Source of the DNA: Alistipes sp.
Lineage (GTDB): Bacteria; Bacteroidota; Bacteroidia; Bacteroidales; Rikenellaceae
Reading direction: 5' to 3'
Assembly (NCBI GenBank): GCA_017560425.1
Contig: JAFZEX010000012.1
Span: forward strand, 1 to 38,249
Length of the DNA stretch: 38,249 bases
The notes under the pieces are model-generated. The model did no database searches and was not told the DNA's origin. It saw nothing but the letters and a program-made list of their open reading frames with translations. The position numbers and the translations under genes were made by a program. Positions 16,836 through 26,257 of the stretch are shown piece after piece; within the stretch, counting starts at the first letter, position 1, and every line of letters starts with the position of its first letter.

Positions 16836-17807
16836 ATGAAAAGAGTTATGATGTTATGTGCATTTCTTATGTCGGTTTGTGCGCTTTATGCCCAATCCGT
16901 AACATTTGAAGATGTTCAGTATAATCCGGATAATTATATTAATCAGACTATCGAAGCTTACAAAGCGGTTGATGGCAATGTATATCACGTTGGTGATGTT
17001 GTCATTATTGGAAAACCAAGTGGAGGCGATATGTTTAAGCCTGCCTATAACTATATCGAGGGTTCCGAATCCTTACATAGTGGCAAGCTAAAAACTGATA
17101 GAGCCACAATTATCAACCTATATTTGCGAAAAACGAAATCTTCATCTCGTGAGTATGTATTATGTGCTAATTTGCGTATCAATAGAAAAATCGCTATTGT
17201 ACAAATAGATAATGCATTGACCTCGAAAGAGATTTTCGGTAAAGATGAAACGCTGTCAACGCCAGTTACTACAGAGCAGAATTATGTTGCTGACAATACT
17301 CAATCATCACAAATGATGTTTGAGGAGCAACCTAAAAAAAAGACTTTTGGCTCATTGTCTAGTAAATTAAATGGGGCAACAGTTGTTGATGCTGACCAAA
17401 GACGAGGTTATGGCGGTATTGCATTGTTTGATGTAGGATTTGACTTTGCTAACGTTGGTGCTTTATGTGGTGTGACAGTTATAAATGGATTTCATTTTAA
17501 TAATAACTGGTATCTTGGAGGTGGAATTGGTGTCTTAGGTTTTGTGGGTGGCTATAATAGCTCAGTAAGTGTGCCTATTTTTGCTCATGGACAATACACT
17601 TTCTATAATTCCATGAAGTTTACTCCATATGTTTCAGCAGGATTAGGTATGGCAATATCTTCGTATGTGGGATCGTATCTGAATGTTGCTGGAGGTGTGG
17701 CTATTAAGCTAAATCATGAAACGCAACGTCTAATTGTAGGTATGTCATTGCCTATAGATACAGCAAATGGTATAGGCTTATGTTTGCAGTTGGGCTATTC
17801 ATTTTAA
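16836..17807 (+). CDS. Secreted protein with C-terminal outer-membrane barrel-like domain
   Basis: 323 aa with a signal peptide (about residues 1-19, ending LYA|Q). The N-terminal half is a globular region with a flexible Gln/Lys-rich linker near residue 150-180. The C-terminal part (about 190-323) alternates Gly and aromatic residues and ends in Phe (QLGYSF), as in an 8-strand outer-membrane barrel. It is the last gene of the AT-rich three-gene operon, so the operon may encode a small envelope complex of two lipoproteins plus a barrel. I do not recognise a named family. Confidence 0.65.
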   Translation: MKRVMMLCAFLMSVCALYAQSVTFEDVQYNPDNYINQTIEAYKAVDGNVYHVGDVVIIGKPSGGDMFKPAYNYIEGSESLHSGKLKTDRATIINLYLRKTKSSSREYVLCANLRINRKIAIVQIDNALTSKEIFGKDETLSTPVTTEQNYVADNTQSSQMMFEEQPKKKTFGSLSSKLNGATVVDADQRRGYGGIALFDVGFDFANVGALCGVTVINGFHFNNNWYLGGGIGVLGFVGGYNSSVSVPIFAHGQYTFYNSMKFTPYVSAGLGMAISSYVGSYLNVAGGVAIKLNHETQRLIVGMSLPIDTANGIGLCLQLGYSF

Positions 17808-17862
17808 CCAATTAGCTATTAAACTATACAGCAACGTACACGCAAAGATAATGGAATAAAAA

Positions 17863-17901
17863 AGCATGGGTGCTATGAAAAGAGCACCCATGCTTTTTTT
17901 T
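17863..17901. terminator. Bidirectional terminator between convergent units
   Basis: AGCATGGGTGCT pairs perfectly with AGCACCCATGCT, flanked by A and T runs, so it can serve both the plus-strand barrel gene and the minus-strand dehydrogenase gene. Confidence 0.85.
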
Positions 17902-17922
17902 GTGTTGTCAGAACTATTTAGC

Positions 17923-18846
17923 TCAGAAGTTGCGAATGTTGTCGGCCACACACTCTATGAGGCGGTCGATGGCCTCGGCTGCCGACCATGCGTTGTGTGG
18001 CGAGGCAAGCAGCTTGTACTTATCCTTTATATTATATAGAGGTGACTCTCGTAGTGGCTCTACTGAGAATACGTCGAGTGCCGCAGCGGCGATTGTGCCA
18101 TTGTCGAGTGCTTCTGCCAATGCTGCCTCGTCGATGATGCCACCACGTGCCACGTTGATGATCATTGCCGAAGGCTTCATCATGCCGAGCTCCTTAGCAC
18201 CTACAAGGCCTCGTGTGCGCTCGTTTAGTGGCGAGTGAACAGATACTATGTCGCTCCACTGCATCAACTCCTCGAGCTCCATGGCGGGGTATGCCTCCTC
18301 ACGCTTTACGCCCGATGTTGAGAAGTAGCGCACCTCACAGCCAAATGCCGAGGCGAGGCGTGCCACCTCACGACCGATGTTACCCATGCCTATGATGCCC
18401 CACTTCTTGCCACTTAGCTGGAATGTTAGACGGTCGTAGCAGAAGGCACGGTCGGCCTGCGAGTAGCGGCCATCGTGGAAATACTCGTTGAAGTATACTA
18501 TGTTGCGGGCAAGGGCAAGTGCCGATGCAAGGGTTGTCTCAGCAACCGATGTTGTCGAGTAGCCCACGGCATTTTTCACCTCGATGCCGAGCTCCTTGGC
18601 TGCCTCGAGGTCTACGTTGTTCATGCCCGTTGCAGCGATGCAAATTAGCTTAAGCTTAGGCAGTTGGCGCATTGCCTCGCCATCGATAACCACCTTGTTT
18701 GTGATGGCGATGTCGGCATCCTTGAGGCGCTCAACAACGTCGCATTTTGCGGTGTTCTCGTATGCTACATACTCGCCTTGCGAGGTGATTTTCTCGAGGC
18801 TACGGCCAGCAATGCTGTACTCATCTAAAAAGACTATTTTCTTCAT
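17923..18846 (-). CDS. NAD-dependent D-2-hydroxyacid dehydrogenase
   Basis: 307 aa, the full length of the family. The NAD-binding GMGNIG lies at residues 153-158, with catalytic Arg234 (NVARGG), Glu263 (SVEP) and His284 (SPHNAW) all present. These enzymes reversibly reduce 2-oxoacids to D-2-hydroxyacids; candidates include glycerate/hydroxypyruvate, phosphoglycerate-like or lactate-type substrates. It lacks an ACT domain, so it is not a typical full-length SerA. It is the third gene of the tatD-like/tcdA operon, 11 bp after tcdA. The substrate is not determinable from sequence. Confidence 0.88.
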   Translation of the reverse strand: MKKIVFLDEYSIAGRSLEKITSQGEYVAYENTAKCDVVERLKDADIAITNKVVIDGEAMRQLPKLKLICIAATGMNNVDLEAAKELGIEVKNAVGYSTTSVAETTLASALALARNIVYFNEYFHDGRYSQADRAFCYDRLTFQLSGKKWGIIGMGNIGREVARLASAFGCEVRYFSTSGVKREEAYPAMELEELMQWSDIVSVHSPLNERTRGLVGAKELGMMKPSAMIINVARGGIIDEAALAEALDNGTIAAAALDVFSVEPLRESPLYNIKDKYKLLASPHNAWSAAEAIDRLIECVADNIRNF

Positions 18847-18857
18847 ATTGTGTAGTT

Positions 18858-19598
18858 TTAGTTGTCGTTACTCTCTTTGCGAAACTCCCCGATAAGGTCA
18901 CGCACAACCACCGAGGCGCAACCGATGCCAAACAGGGCGGGGATATAGGATATAGTGCCTACATTTGACTTTTTATTCTGCTCCTCGCACAAAATCATTG
19001 CACCCTCACGCACAGGCTCGGGCGAGAAAACAGCCCAAAAGCCACGCTTGATGCCTATCTTGTGTAGGCGCTTGCGTAGCATGTGTGCCAATGGGCAATG
19101 GTGCGTTTTGGCTATATCCTTAATCTCCATAAGCGTGGGGTCGGTCTTTGCGCCAGCACCCATCGAGCTAACCAGCGGAATCGATCTGTCAAGCGCACCC
19201 TTGATTAGTGCAAGCTTTGGCGATAGGGTGTCGATGGCATCTACCACATAGTCGAACTTGTCGCTATCGAGCAGTGCGTCGGTCTCGTCGTCCTTGATAA
19301 ATCGGTTTACTATGCGTAGCTCAAGCTCGGGGTTGATGTCCAAGAGGCGCTCCTTGAGAATTTCGCACTTGGGACGACCCACCGTCGAGTGCAGGGCAAC
19401 AAGCTGTCGGTTGATGTTTGTTAGCGACACGTTGTCGGCATCGGCAATTGTCATGTACCCTACGCCCGAGCGCACAATCATCTCGGCAGCATAGGCACCA
19501 ACACCTCCCACGCCAACAACCAATACATGCGCATTGTGCAGTATATCAAGCTTTTCGCTACCCAAAAGTAGCTCGGTGCGTTCTAACCAATCTATCAT
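18858..19598 (-). CDS. tcdA: tRNA threonylcarbamoyladenosine dehydratase (ThiF/MoeB superfamily)
   Basis: 246 aa. The E1-like adenylation fold is shown by GVGGVG at residues 29-34, DADNVSLTNINRQ (about 53-65) and a conserved VVDAIDT (about 117-123). These match TcdA (CsdL), which cyclises the t6A modification at position 37 of ANN-decoding tRNAs using ATP. The lack of the zinc Cys pairs of MoeB/ThiF proper supports this assignment. Its ATG overlaps the stop of the upstream tatD-like gene (ATGA), indicating translational coupling. Confidence 0.88.
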   Translation of the reverse strand: MIDWLERTELLLGSEKLDILHNAHVLVVGVGGVGAYAAEMIVRSGVGYMTIADADNVSLTNINRQLVALHSTVGRPKCEILKERLLDINPELELRIVNRFIKDDETDALLDSDKFDYVVDAIDTLSPKLALIKGALDRSIPLVSSMGAGAKTDPTLMEIKDIAKTHHCPLAHMLRKRLHKIGIKRGFWAVFSPEPVREGAMILCEEQNKKSNVGTISYIPALFGIGCASVVVRDLIGEFRKESNDN

Positions 19599-20173
19599 CG
19601 TTTCTTAAATAAACGTTTGTAATTTTTCTCTATCTGTGTGGCTAACTCCTCTGGGCTAATACCCCTGAGTTTTGCCACCTCGGCGTATATCTCCTCAATC
19701 GAAATGTCGTCACGATCGTCGGTCTCGCAGAAGAGGTTTTCTATGGGCATCGAGGCTGCCACATCACGTGTTCGTGGCGAGCGTAATGAGCGGTCACCAA
19801 AGGATAGATAGTAGCCTAAGTTGGTGGCTCGTATGGCTTGCTCCTTGCTCCCGATAAATCCGTGAAACACAACGCTTTGAATACTTTGTTTTCGGAGTGC
19901 GAGCATCACATCTTCAAAGCTTTTTACCACGTGCAGCACCACGGGTTTGTCGAGGCTCTTGGCAATGTCGAGGTGCTTCAAAAATAGCTCTTGTTGCGCC
20001 TCTTTTCGCACCTTGGTAGAGTAGTCGAGCCCCGTCTCGCCAACAATGTCGCACGCCGAAAAATCGGGCATGGGCAAATCTTGCTCCGCATCCCACGGGT
20101 GAATGCCCGCCATGGAGGGCGAGAGCACCCCTTCTCGAGGGTTGTGCGTGTGTATATCGACGAGTTTTGCCAT
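19595..20173 (-). CDS. TatD-family metal-dependent hydrolase
   Basis: 192 aa. The metal-binding HTH (H8, H10), GIHPW, GETGLDY and the later HVVKS, FHGF and ETD segments follow the TatD order, expected for a TIM-barrel nuclease that binds two divalent metals. It is shorter than typical TatD (about 260 aa) because several loops are reduced, a form often seen in Bacteroidota. I chose the start at 20173, since the upstream ATG at 20197 would lie at or before the predicted transcription start. First gene of a three-gene operon. Confidence 0.82.
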   Translation of the reverse strand: MAKLVDIHTHNPREGVLSPSMAGIHPWDAEQDLPMPDFSACDIVGETGLDYSTKVRKEAQQELFLKHLDIAKSLDKPVVLHVVKSFEDVMLALRKQSIQSVVFHGFIGSKEQAIRATNLGYYLSFGDRSLRSPRTRDVAASMPIENLFCETDDRDDISIEEIYAEVAKLRGISPEELATQIEKNYKRLFKKR

Positions 20174-20194
20174 AAAAAATCTCCTCTCGGAGTA

Positions 20195-20225
20195 CAAAAT
20201 TACTAAATTATCTTGCTAAAGCAAA
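20195..20225 (-). promoter_or_regulatory. Promoter of the tatD-tcdA-dehydrogenase operon
   Basis: On the minus strand TTTG (20222-20225), a 19-bp spacer and TAATTTTG (20195-20202) form a perfect Bacteroidota promoter. Transcription would start near 20188. Confidence 0.75.
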
Positions 20226-20243
20226 AAAAATGCAATCTAAAGA

Positions 20244-20274
20244 TTGTAGGTCTCGAAAAAAAAGAGTACCTTCG
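20244..20274 (+). promoter_or_regulatory. Probable promoter of the nqr operon
   Basis: TTG (20244-20246), a 20-bp spacer and TACCTTCG (20267-20274, one mismatch to TAnnTTTG) give a leader of about 90 nt before nqrA. It is back-to-back with the tatD operon promoter. Confidence 0.5.
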
Positions 20275-20369
20275 TGCGCATTTTGTATTGTAATAAGTAT
20301 TGAAGCACAATATTTTAATCACAAACATAAACAAAATAATTAAAAACATTAATCTAACAAACAGTTTTT

Positions 20370-21707
20370 ATGTCGAAAAACATTAAATTACGTAAAGGTC
20401 TCGACATCAATCTTGCTGGTAAGGCTGAGGCTCGCTTGGAGGTAGCTCCTATGGCGAAGTCGTACGCTGTTAGCCCGCTCGATTACGAGAACGTTACTCC
20501 TAAGCTGTTGGTTAAGGTTGGCGACAAGGTTGAGGCGGGAAGCGCTTTGTTCTTCGATAAGAACAATCCACGCATCTTGTTCACTTCACCTGTTAGTGGT
20601 GAGGTTGCTGCTATCAACCGTGGCGAGAAGCGCAAGCTTCTTAACATTGCCGTTACTCCTGACCAGGAGCAGGTGGCTAAGGCTATCAAGGTTGTTGATC
20701 CAGCTAAGGCTGAGCGTTCTGAGATTGTTGAGATGTTGCTCGAGTCGGGTCTTTGGACTCGCATCGTAGAGCGTCCTTTCGGTGTTATTGCTAACCCAGA
20801 CGCAGCACCTAAGGCAATCTTCGTGTCGGCATTCGATTCGGCACCTCTTGCTCCAGACTACAACTTCATGCTTAAGGAGGAGAAGGCTGCTATCGACGCA
20901 GGTATGGCACTCCTTGGCCGTCTTACCGAGGGTAAGGTTTACCTCTCAGCTCGCAAGGGCGCTGAGGGCTTCATGTCTGACGTGAAGGGCGTTGAGTACA
21001 ACACATTCGAGGGTAAGCACCCAGCAGGTAACGTAGGTGTTCAGATTCACCACCTCGACCGTATCGCTAAGGGCGACATCGTGTGGACAGTAAACATCCA
21101 GGATGTTGCCATCATGGGTCGCTTGGTACTCACCGGCAAGCTCGATATGTCGAAGACTATCGTTGTTGCTGGTAGCGAGGCTGAGAACCGTTGCTACAAG
21201 CGCATCATCTCTGGCGCTGCTATCGAGTCAATCGTTGGCGCAGTTAAGGAGAATGTTCGTGTAATCTCTGGCAACGTGCTTACAGGTCGCACAACAGCTG
21301 CTGATGGCTACATCTCGGCTGATGCAAACATGCTTACACTTATCCCTGAGGGCAATGTTTACGAGTTGCTCGGCTGGGCTATGCCACGTTTCCACCGCTT
21401 CTCAGTATCACGTGCTTACTTCTCATGGCTCTGCCCTAAGAAGCAGTACAAGCTCGATACTAACCTCAATGGTGGTGAGCGTCCATTCGTTGTTACAGGT
21501 CTTTACGAGAACTACCTTCCAATGGATGTTTACGTGTCATACTTGTTGAAGGCATGCTTGGTGAAGGATCTCGACAAGATGGAGAATCTTGGTTTGTACG
21601 AGGTGCTTCCTGAGGATTTGGCACTCTGCGAGTTTGTTGATCCTTCAAAGATCGAGATGCAGCAGATTTTGCGTGATGGTATTAACCTAATGATTAAGGA
21701 GAGCTAA
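20370..21707 (+). CDS. nqrA: Na+-translocating NADH:quinone reductase subunit A
   Basis: 445 aa, standard length. NqrA is the cytoplasmic-side subunit of the six-subunit Na+-NQR that couples NADH oxidation by quinone to Na+ export. The N-terminal stretch (KLRKGLDINLAGKAE...) and the barrel-sandwich segment with PVSGEVAAINRGEKRKLL (about residues 73-92) are typical. It is the first of six genes in canonical order ABCDEF, all on the same strand with gaps of a few bases, and starts 3 bp before nqrB. It has no cofactor-binding cysteines. Confidence 0.95.
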   Translation: MSKNIKLRKGLDINLAGKAEARLEVAPMAKSYAVSPLDYENVTPKLLVKVGDKVEAGSALFFDKNNPRILFTSPVSGEVAAINRGEKRKLLNIAVTPDQEQVAKAIKVVDPAKAERSEIVEMLLESGLWTRIVERPFGVIANPDAAPKAIFVSAFDSAPLAPDYNFMLKEEKAAIDAGMALLGRLTEGKVYLSARKGAEGFMSDVKGVEYNTFEGKHPAGNVGVQIHHLDRIAKGDIVWTVNIQDVAIMGRLVLTGKLDMSKTIVVAGSEAENRCYKRIISGAAIESIVGAVKENVRVISGNVLTGRTTAADGYISADANMLTLIPEGNVYELLGWAMPRFHRFSVSRAYFSWLCPKKQYKLDTNLNGGERPFVVTGLYENYLPMDVYVSYLLKACLVKDLDKMENLGLYEVLPEDLALCEFVDPSKIEMQQILRDGINLMIKES

Positions 21708-21710
21708 GCT

Positions 21711-22832
21711 ATGGGTTTGCGTCAAATTGTAGATAAGATTAAGCCTACCTTCTCTGAGGGCGGTAAGCTCGGTTTCTTGCACTCGACATTCGAGGGCTTC
21801 GAGACATTCCTTTTTGTTCCTAACACAACAACACAGCGTGGTGCTCACATCCGTGACTGTAACGATATCAAGCGTGTGATGATCGTTGTAGTATTGGCAC
21901 TCGTTCCTGCTTTGTTGTTCGGTATGTACAACATCGGTTACCAGTCAGGTATCGAGGAGATTTTGCCAGCATTCTGGTTCGGTTTCCTTAAGATGTTGCC
22001 TATGATCATCGTATCTTACGTAACGGGTCTTGCAATCGAGTTTGCATTTGCTCAGAAGCGTAAGCACGAGATTAACGAGGGTTTCCTCGTATCAGGTCTT
22101 TTGATCCCAATGATTATGCCTATCTCAGTGCCATTGTGGATTGTAGCACTCTCAACTGCTTTTGCCGTAATTATCGGTAAGGAGGTATTTGGTGGTACAG
22201 GTATGAACGTCTTCAACCCAGCGTTGTTGGCACGTGCCTTCGCCTTCTTTGCTTACACTCCTAAGATGTCAGGTGAGGCTGTTTGGTATGCTGCTGATGG
22301 TCAGACTGGTGCAACAGCATTGGAGCAGTTGGCAACAACGGGCGAGATGAAGTGGAGCGTTATGGAGGCATTTATCGGCCGTATCCCAGGTTCTGTGGGT
22401 GAGACATCAACTGCAGCTATCCTCATCGGTGCCGCTATCTTGCTCTTCACAGGCGTTGCTTCATGGCGCATCATGTTGTCGGTGTTTGCCGGTGGTTTGG
22501 CCTTCGCTTACCTCTTCCAAGCTGTGGGTGTTGATATTACCATGATTGATGACGCACCTGCGTACTACCACCTATTGGTTGGTGGTTTTGCTTTCGGTGC
22601 TGTGTTCATGGCTACTGACCCTGTTACATCTGCTCAGACAAACTGCGGTAAGTGGATTTACGGTTTCATGGTAGGTGCTTTGGCAGTTATCATTCGTGTA
22701 ATCAACCCAGCTTACCCAGAGGGTATGATGCTTTCAATCCTCTTTATGAATGCTTTGGCTCCACTTATCGACTACTTCGTAGTAGAGCGCAACATTGCAC
22801 GTCGTAAGAAGCTAATCAAGAACGTAAAATAA
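21711..22832 (+). CDS. nqrB: Na+-NQR subunit B
   Basis: 373 aa, with about ten membrane segments. The flavinylation motif GETST (residues about 231-235) carries the Thr that would bind FMN through a phosphoester bond, and the protein also holds riboflavin in the family. FGGTGMNVFNPALLARAF (about 160-177) is the other hallmark stretch. It is a core Na+-channel subunit of the complex in the inner membrane. It follows nqrA by 3 bp and precedes nqrC by 8 bp. Confidence 0.96.
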   Translation: MGLRQIVDKIKPTFSEGGKLGFLHSTFEGFETFLFVPNTTTQRGAHIRDCNDIKRVMIVVVLALVPALLFGMYNIGYQSGIEEILPAFWFGFLKMLPMIIVSYVTGLAIEFAFAQKRKHEINEGFLVSGLLIPMIMPISVPLWIVALSTAFAVIIGKEVFGGTGMNVFNPALLARAFAFFAYTPKMSGEAVWYAADGQTGATALEQLATTGEMKWSVMEAFIGRIPGSVGETSTAAILIGAAILLFTGVASWRIMLSVFAGGLAFAYLFQAVGVDITMIDDAPAYYHLLVGGFAFGAVFMATDPVTSAQTNCGKWIYGFMVGALAVIIRVINPAYPEGMMLSILFMNALAPLIDYFVVERNIARRKKLIKNVK

Positions 22833-22840
22833 TCGGAGCT

Positions 22841-23623
22841 ATGGCAATCAATAAGAATTCAAACGCATATATCATCATCTACACAGTTGTGATGGTGGTA
22901 ATCGTTGGTACTTTGCTCGCTTTCTTGGCTACATCGCTCAAGGATAAGCAGGCTGCTAATGTGCTCAACGAGAAGAAGGTATCTATCATGAAGGCCTTTG
23001 GTAGCGCCGAGGAGAACTTCGACGATGTTGTAACTATGGGTTACATCACTGATGGCAAGTTTGCAGAGGTAGATAAGGCTGACGCAGTTGCTGTTGATGC
23101 AGTATTTGCGAAGCTTGCTGACCTTAAGGGCCTTGTTGCTGCTGAGAACGACTTCCCAATCTTCAAGTATGAGAAGGATGGTGCTGTTAAGTATGTAGCA
23201 CCTATGGCTGGTAAGGGTCTTTGGGGCGACATCTGGGGTTATGTGTCACTCAACGTTGTTGAGGGCAAGGTGCAGATCTCAGGTATTGTTATGGATCACG
23301 CAGGCGAGACTCCAGGTCTTGGTGCCGAGATCGCTACTGAGACATGGCAGAAGAAGTTCGAGGGTAAGGCTATCTATGATGCAGAGGGCAAGTTTGCTGT
23401 TCGCATGCAGAAGGGTGGCGCTCAGAACGAGCATCAGGTAGATGCTATCACTGGTGGTACTAAGACTTGTGATGGTGTTAACGCTATGCTTGCATCATCT
23501 ATTGGCAAGTACGAGGCGTTCCTTGCATCGCTCACTACAGCTGTTGAGGCAGCTCCTGCAGAGGCTGACGAGTCAGCAGAGGAGGTTGCTAATGTTGAAC
23601 CTACTAAAGTTGAGGAGGAGTAA
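22841..23623 (+). CDS. nqrC: Na+-NQR subunit C
   Basis: 260 aa with one N-terminal membrane anchor (about residues 8-30) and a periplasmic FMN-binding domain. The flavinylation site reads DAITGGT (residues 201-207), with Thr207 the expected FMN acceptor; SGAT is the common form, so Gly206 is a mild variation. The C-terminus carries a low-complexity acidic tail (about 233-260, rich in Ala, Glu) beyond the usual end. Located between nqrB and nqrD. Confidence 0.94.
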   Translation: MAINKNSNAYIIIYTVVMVVIVGTLLAFLATSLKDKQAANVLNEKKVSIMKAFGSAEENFDDVVTMGYITDGKFAEVDKADAVAVDAVFAKLADLKGLVAAENDFPIFKYEKDGAVKYVAPMAGKGLWGDIWGYVSLNVVEGKVQISGIVMDHAGETPGLGAEIATETWQKKFEGKAIYDAEGKFAVRMQKGGAQNEHQVDAITGGTKTCDGVNAMLASSIGKYEAFLASLTTAVEAAPAEADESAEEVANVEPTKVEEE

Positions 23624-23626
23624 GCT

Positions 23627-24229
23627 ATGAAACTAAGTAAGAATTTTACAAATCCTTTGGCAGCTAATAACCCAGTTATCGTTCAGATCTTGGGTATCTG
23701 CTCTGCATTGGCAGTAACCGTAAAGCTCGAGCCAGCATTGGTTATGGGTCTCTCTGTGACATTCGTTACAGCATTCTCAAACCTCGTTATGTCGCTCTTG
23801 CGTAATGGTGTGCCTTCACGTATTCGTATCATCGTGCAGTTGGTCGTTATTGCAACACTCGTAATTGTTGTAGACCAGTTCTTGCGCGCGTTTATGTATG
23901 ATGTATCGAAGCAGCTCTCGGTATACGTAGGTCTTATCATCACCAACTGTATTGTGATGGGTCGTGTTGAGGCATTTGCTTTGGCAAACAAGCCTTGGGA
24001 CTCGTTTGTTGATGGTATTGCTAATGGTTTGGGCTATGCCTTTATTTTGGTGTTGGTGGCATTCTTCCGTGAGCTCTTCGGCTCGGGTACATTGTTCGGC
24101 TTCGACGTTATCGCACGCTTCGGCTATGAGAACAACTCGCTCATGTTGTTCCCACCAATGGCTCTTATCATCATCGGCTGTATCATCTGGGTACACCGCA
24201 CTATTAATAAGGACTTACAGGAAAAATAG
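23627..24229 (+). CDS. nqrD: Na+-NQR subunit D
   Basis: 200 aa, six membrane segments, one of the two pseudo-symmetric RnfE/NqrD-type subunits that hold the intramembrane 2Fe-2S cluster between them. [15 protein letters not shown] (about residues 24-38) and [12 protein letters not shown] (about 104-115) carry the conserved Cys residues. It starts 3 bp after nqrC. Confidence 0.95.
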   Translation: MKLSKNFTNPLAANNPVIVQILGICSALAVTVKLEPALVMGLSVTFVTAFSNLVMSLLRNGVPSRIRIIVQLVVIATLVIVVDQFLRAFMYDVSKQLSVYVGLIITNCIVMGRVEAFALANKPWDSFVDGIANGLGYAFILVLVAFFRELFGSGTLFGFDVIARFGYENNSLMLFPPMALIIIGCIIWVHRTINKDLQEK

Positions 24230-24240
24230 GAGGGTAGCGT

Positions 24241-24840
24241 ATGTTAAATTTGTTTATTAATTCGGTATTTATCGAAAACATGGTCTTCGCATACTTCTTC
24301 GGTATGTGTTCATACATTGCCGTTTCGAAGAGCGTTAAGACTGCTATTGGCTTGGGTGCTGCTGTAACCTTCGTTCAGCTTATGACCGTGCCTTTGAACT
24401 ACCTTCTCAACGAGTATGTTCTTAAAGATGGTGCTTTGGTAGAGGGTGTTGACCTTAGCTTCTTGTCATTCATCTTGTTCATCGCAGTTATTGCTGCTTT
24501 CGTGCAGTTGGTGGAGATGGTTGTCGAGAAGTTCTCGCCATCGTTGTACAACCAGCTTGGTATCTTCCTACCACTTATCGCTGTAAACTGTGCCATCATG
24601 GGTGGTTCGTTGTTCATGCAGCAGATGATTGGTACAGAGATTAACAACGTAGGTGACTCTATCGTATATGGTCTTGGCTCAGGTATTGGTTGGTGGTTGG
24701 CTATCGTTATGATGGCAGCTATCCGTGAGAAGATTGAGTACTCACACATCCCTGCAGCTATGAAGGGTCCAGGTATCGCCTTCATCATCACAGGTTTGAT
24801 GGGTATGGCATTCATGATCTTCTCTGGTATTCAGTTGTAA
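24241..24840 (+). CDS. nqrE: Na+-NQR subunit E
   Basis: 199 aa, six membrane segments, the RnfA/NqrE partner of Nqr[13 protein letters not shown] (about residues 19-30) and [12 protein letters not shown] (about 117-128) hold the conserved Cys residues of the intramembrane cluster. It lies 11 bp after nqrD with a GGAGG-like ribosome site just before the ATG, which is stronger than most in this window. Confidence 0.95.
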   Translation: MLNLFINSVFIENMVFAYFFGMCSYIAVSKSVKTAIGLGAAVTFVQLMTVPLNYLLNEYVLKDGALVEGVDLSFLSFILFIAVIAAFVQLVEMVVEKFSPSLYNQLGIFLPLIAVNCAIMGGSLFMQQMIGTEINNVGDSIVYGLGSGIGWWLAIVMMAAIREKIEYSHIPAAMKGPGIAFIITGLMGMAFMIFSGIQL

Positions 24841-24862
24841 ACCTTTAATAAGAGTAAGAATT

Positions 24863-26125
24863 ATGGAATTCAATGTTATTTTATGGGCAGTTGTTGCCTT
24901 TCTTGCAGTAACACTCTTGCTAGTGGCGCTGCTACTCTTTGCAAAGGCAAAACTTACATCGTCAGGTGCTGTTAAGGTAAACATCAACGATGGCGATAAG
25001 GTGTTGGAGGTTGAGTCAGGCTCAACACTTCTTAACACACTCTCTGAGCAGGGCATCTTCCTTCCATCAGCATGTGGTGGTAAGGGTGCTTGTGGTCAGT
25101 GCAAGTGTCAGGTAGTTAGCGGTGGTGGCGAGATTTTGCCTACTGAGCGTGGCTTCTTCAACCGTCGCGAGATCAACGAGGGTTGGCGTCTTGGCTGCCA
25201 GGTTAAGGTTAAGGAGGATATCGCTATCAAGGTTCCTGCTTCAGTGCTTAGCATCAAGAAGTGGGAGTGCGAGGTTGTATCTAACAACAACGTGGCAACA
25301 TTCATCAAGGAGTTCGTTGTTAAGCTCCCTGAGGGTGAGCACCTAAACTTCCGTTCTGGTGGTTACATCCAGATCGACGTTCCTGCAATCACCGTAGATT
25401 ACAAGGATATCGACGTTGATCCTGAGTACCGTGAGGATTGGGAGAAGATGGGCGTGTTCAACCTTAAGATGGTTAATCCTGAGCCACAGGTGCGTGCATA
25501 CTCATGTGCTACTTACCCTGCTGAGGGCGATATCATCAAGCTTAACGTGCGTATCGCAACACCTCCATTCGACCGTGCTACAAATAGCTGGGTGAACGTT
25601 AACCCAGGTGTATGTTCATCATACATCTACTCTTTGAAGCCAGGCGACAAGATCATCATGTCGGGTCCTTTCGGTGAGTTCTTCTTGCCTGACAACCTCT
25701 CTGACGATCAGGAGCTTGTGTTTATCGGTGGTGGTGCAGGTATGGCGCCTATGCGTTCACACATCATGCACCTCTTCAAGACCGTTAAGACCGGCCGTAA
25801 GGTTAATTTCTTCTATGGTGCTCGTTCTTTGAAGGAGGCATTCTACCTCGAGGACTTCAAGCAGATCGAGGAGGAGTTCCCTAACTTCAAGTTCCACCTC
25901 GCTTTGGACCGTCCAGATCCTGAGGCTGACAAGGCAGGTGTACCTTATGTTGCAGGCTTCGTTCACAACGTGCTTTACGAGACATACCTCAAGCAGCACG
26001 ATGAGCCAGAAGGCATCATCTACCTCATGTGCGGTCCTCCAATGATGGCGCAGTCGGTAGTAAACATGTTGGACAACCTCGGCGTGCCTGCTGAGAATAT
26101 CCTATTCGATAACTTCGGCGCTTAA
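24863..26125 (+). CDS. nqrF: Na+-NQR subunit F, NADH dehydrogenase component
   Basis: 420 aa. An N-terminal membrane helix (about 5-27) is followed by a plant-type 2Fe-2S ferredoxin domain with Cys71, Cys77, Cys80 and Cys112. Then comes an FAD domain (RAYSCATYP, the flavin motif) and an NAD-binding domain (GGGAGMAPMRSH, FYGARS, MCGPPMM). It takes hydride from NADH and feeds electrons to the membrane subunits. It is the last gene of the operon; its TAA overlaps the start of cruciform element copy 4. Confidence 0.96.
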   Translation: MEFNVILWAVVAFLAVTLLLVALLLFAKAKLTSSGAVKVNINDGDKVLEVESGSTLLNTLSEQGIFLPSACGGKGACGQCKCQVVSGGGEILPTERGFFNRREINEGWRLGCQVKVKEDIAIKVPASVLSIKKWECEVVSNNNVATFIKEFVVKLPEGEHLNFRSGGYIQIDVPAITVDYKDIDVDPEYREDWEKMGVFNLKMVNPEPQVRAYSCATYPAEGDIIKLNVRIATPPFDRATNSWVNVNPGVCSSYIYSLKPGDKIIMSGPFGEFFLPDNLSDDQELVFIGGGAGMAPMRSHIMHLFKTVKTGRKVNFFYGARSLKEAFYLEDFKQIEEEFPNFKFHLALDRPDPEADKAGVPYVAGFVHNVLYETYLKQHDEPEGIIYLMCGPPMMAQSVVNMLDNLGVPAENILFDNFGA

Positions 26126-26257
26126 TTTGTTGTGATAAGGGGCCATTCTCGGCACATCTCAAACGCAAGACCCCTCGGGCTGTACTTCGAGTACTATCCC
26201 GAGGGGTCTTCATTTGAGATAGGCCAAGCCTGACCCCTTCTCCGCCTCTAACAATTT
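26125..26257 (+). repeat. Stop-anchored GTAC-cap cruciform element, copy 4 (type II)
   Basis: It begins in the nqrF stop (TAATTTGTTGTGATAAGG). The main stem AAGACCCCTCGGG pairs with CCCGAGGGGTCTT, cap GTAC-TTCGA-GTAC, extended by CATCTCAAAC against the ATTTGAGATAG side. The right end has decayed: the expected CTTCTAACAACAAAT reads CTTCTCCGCCTCTAACAATT. Confidence 0.88.
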
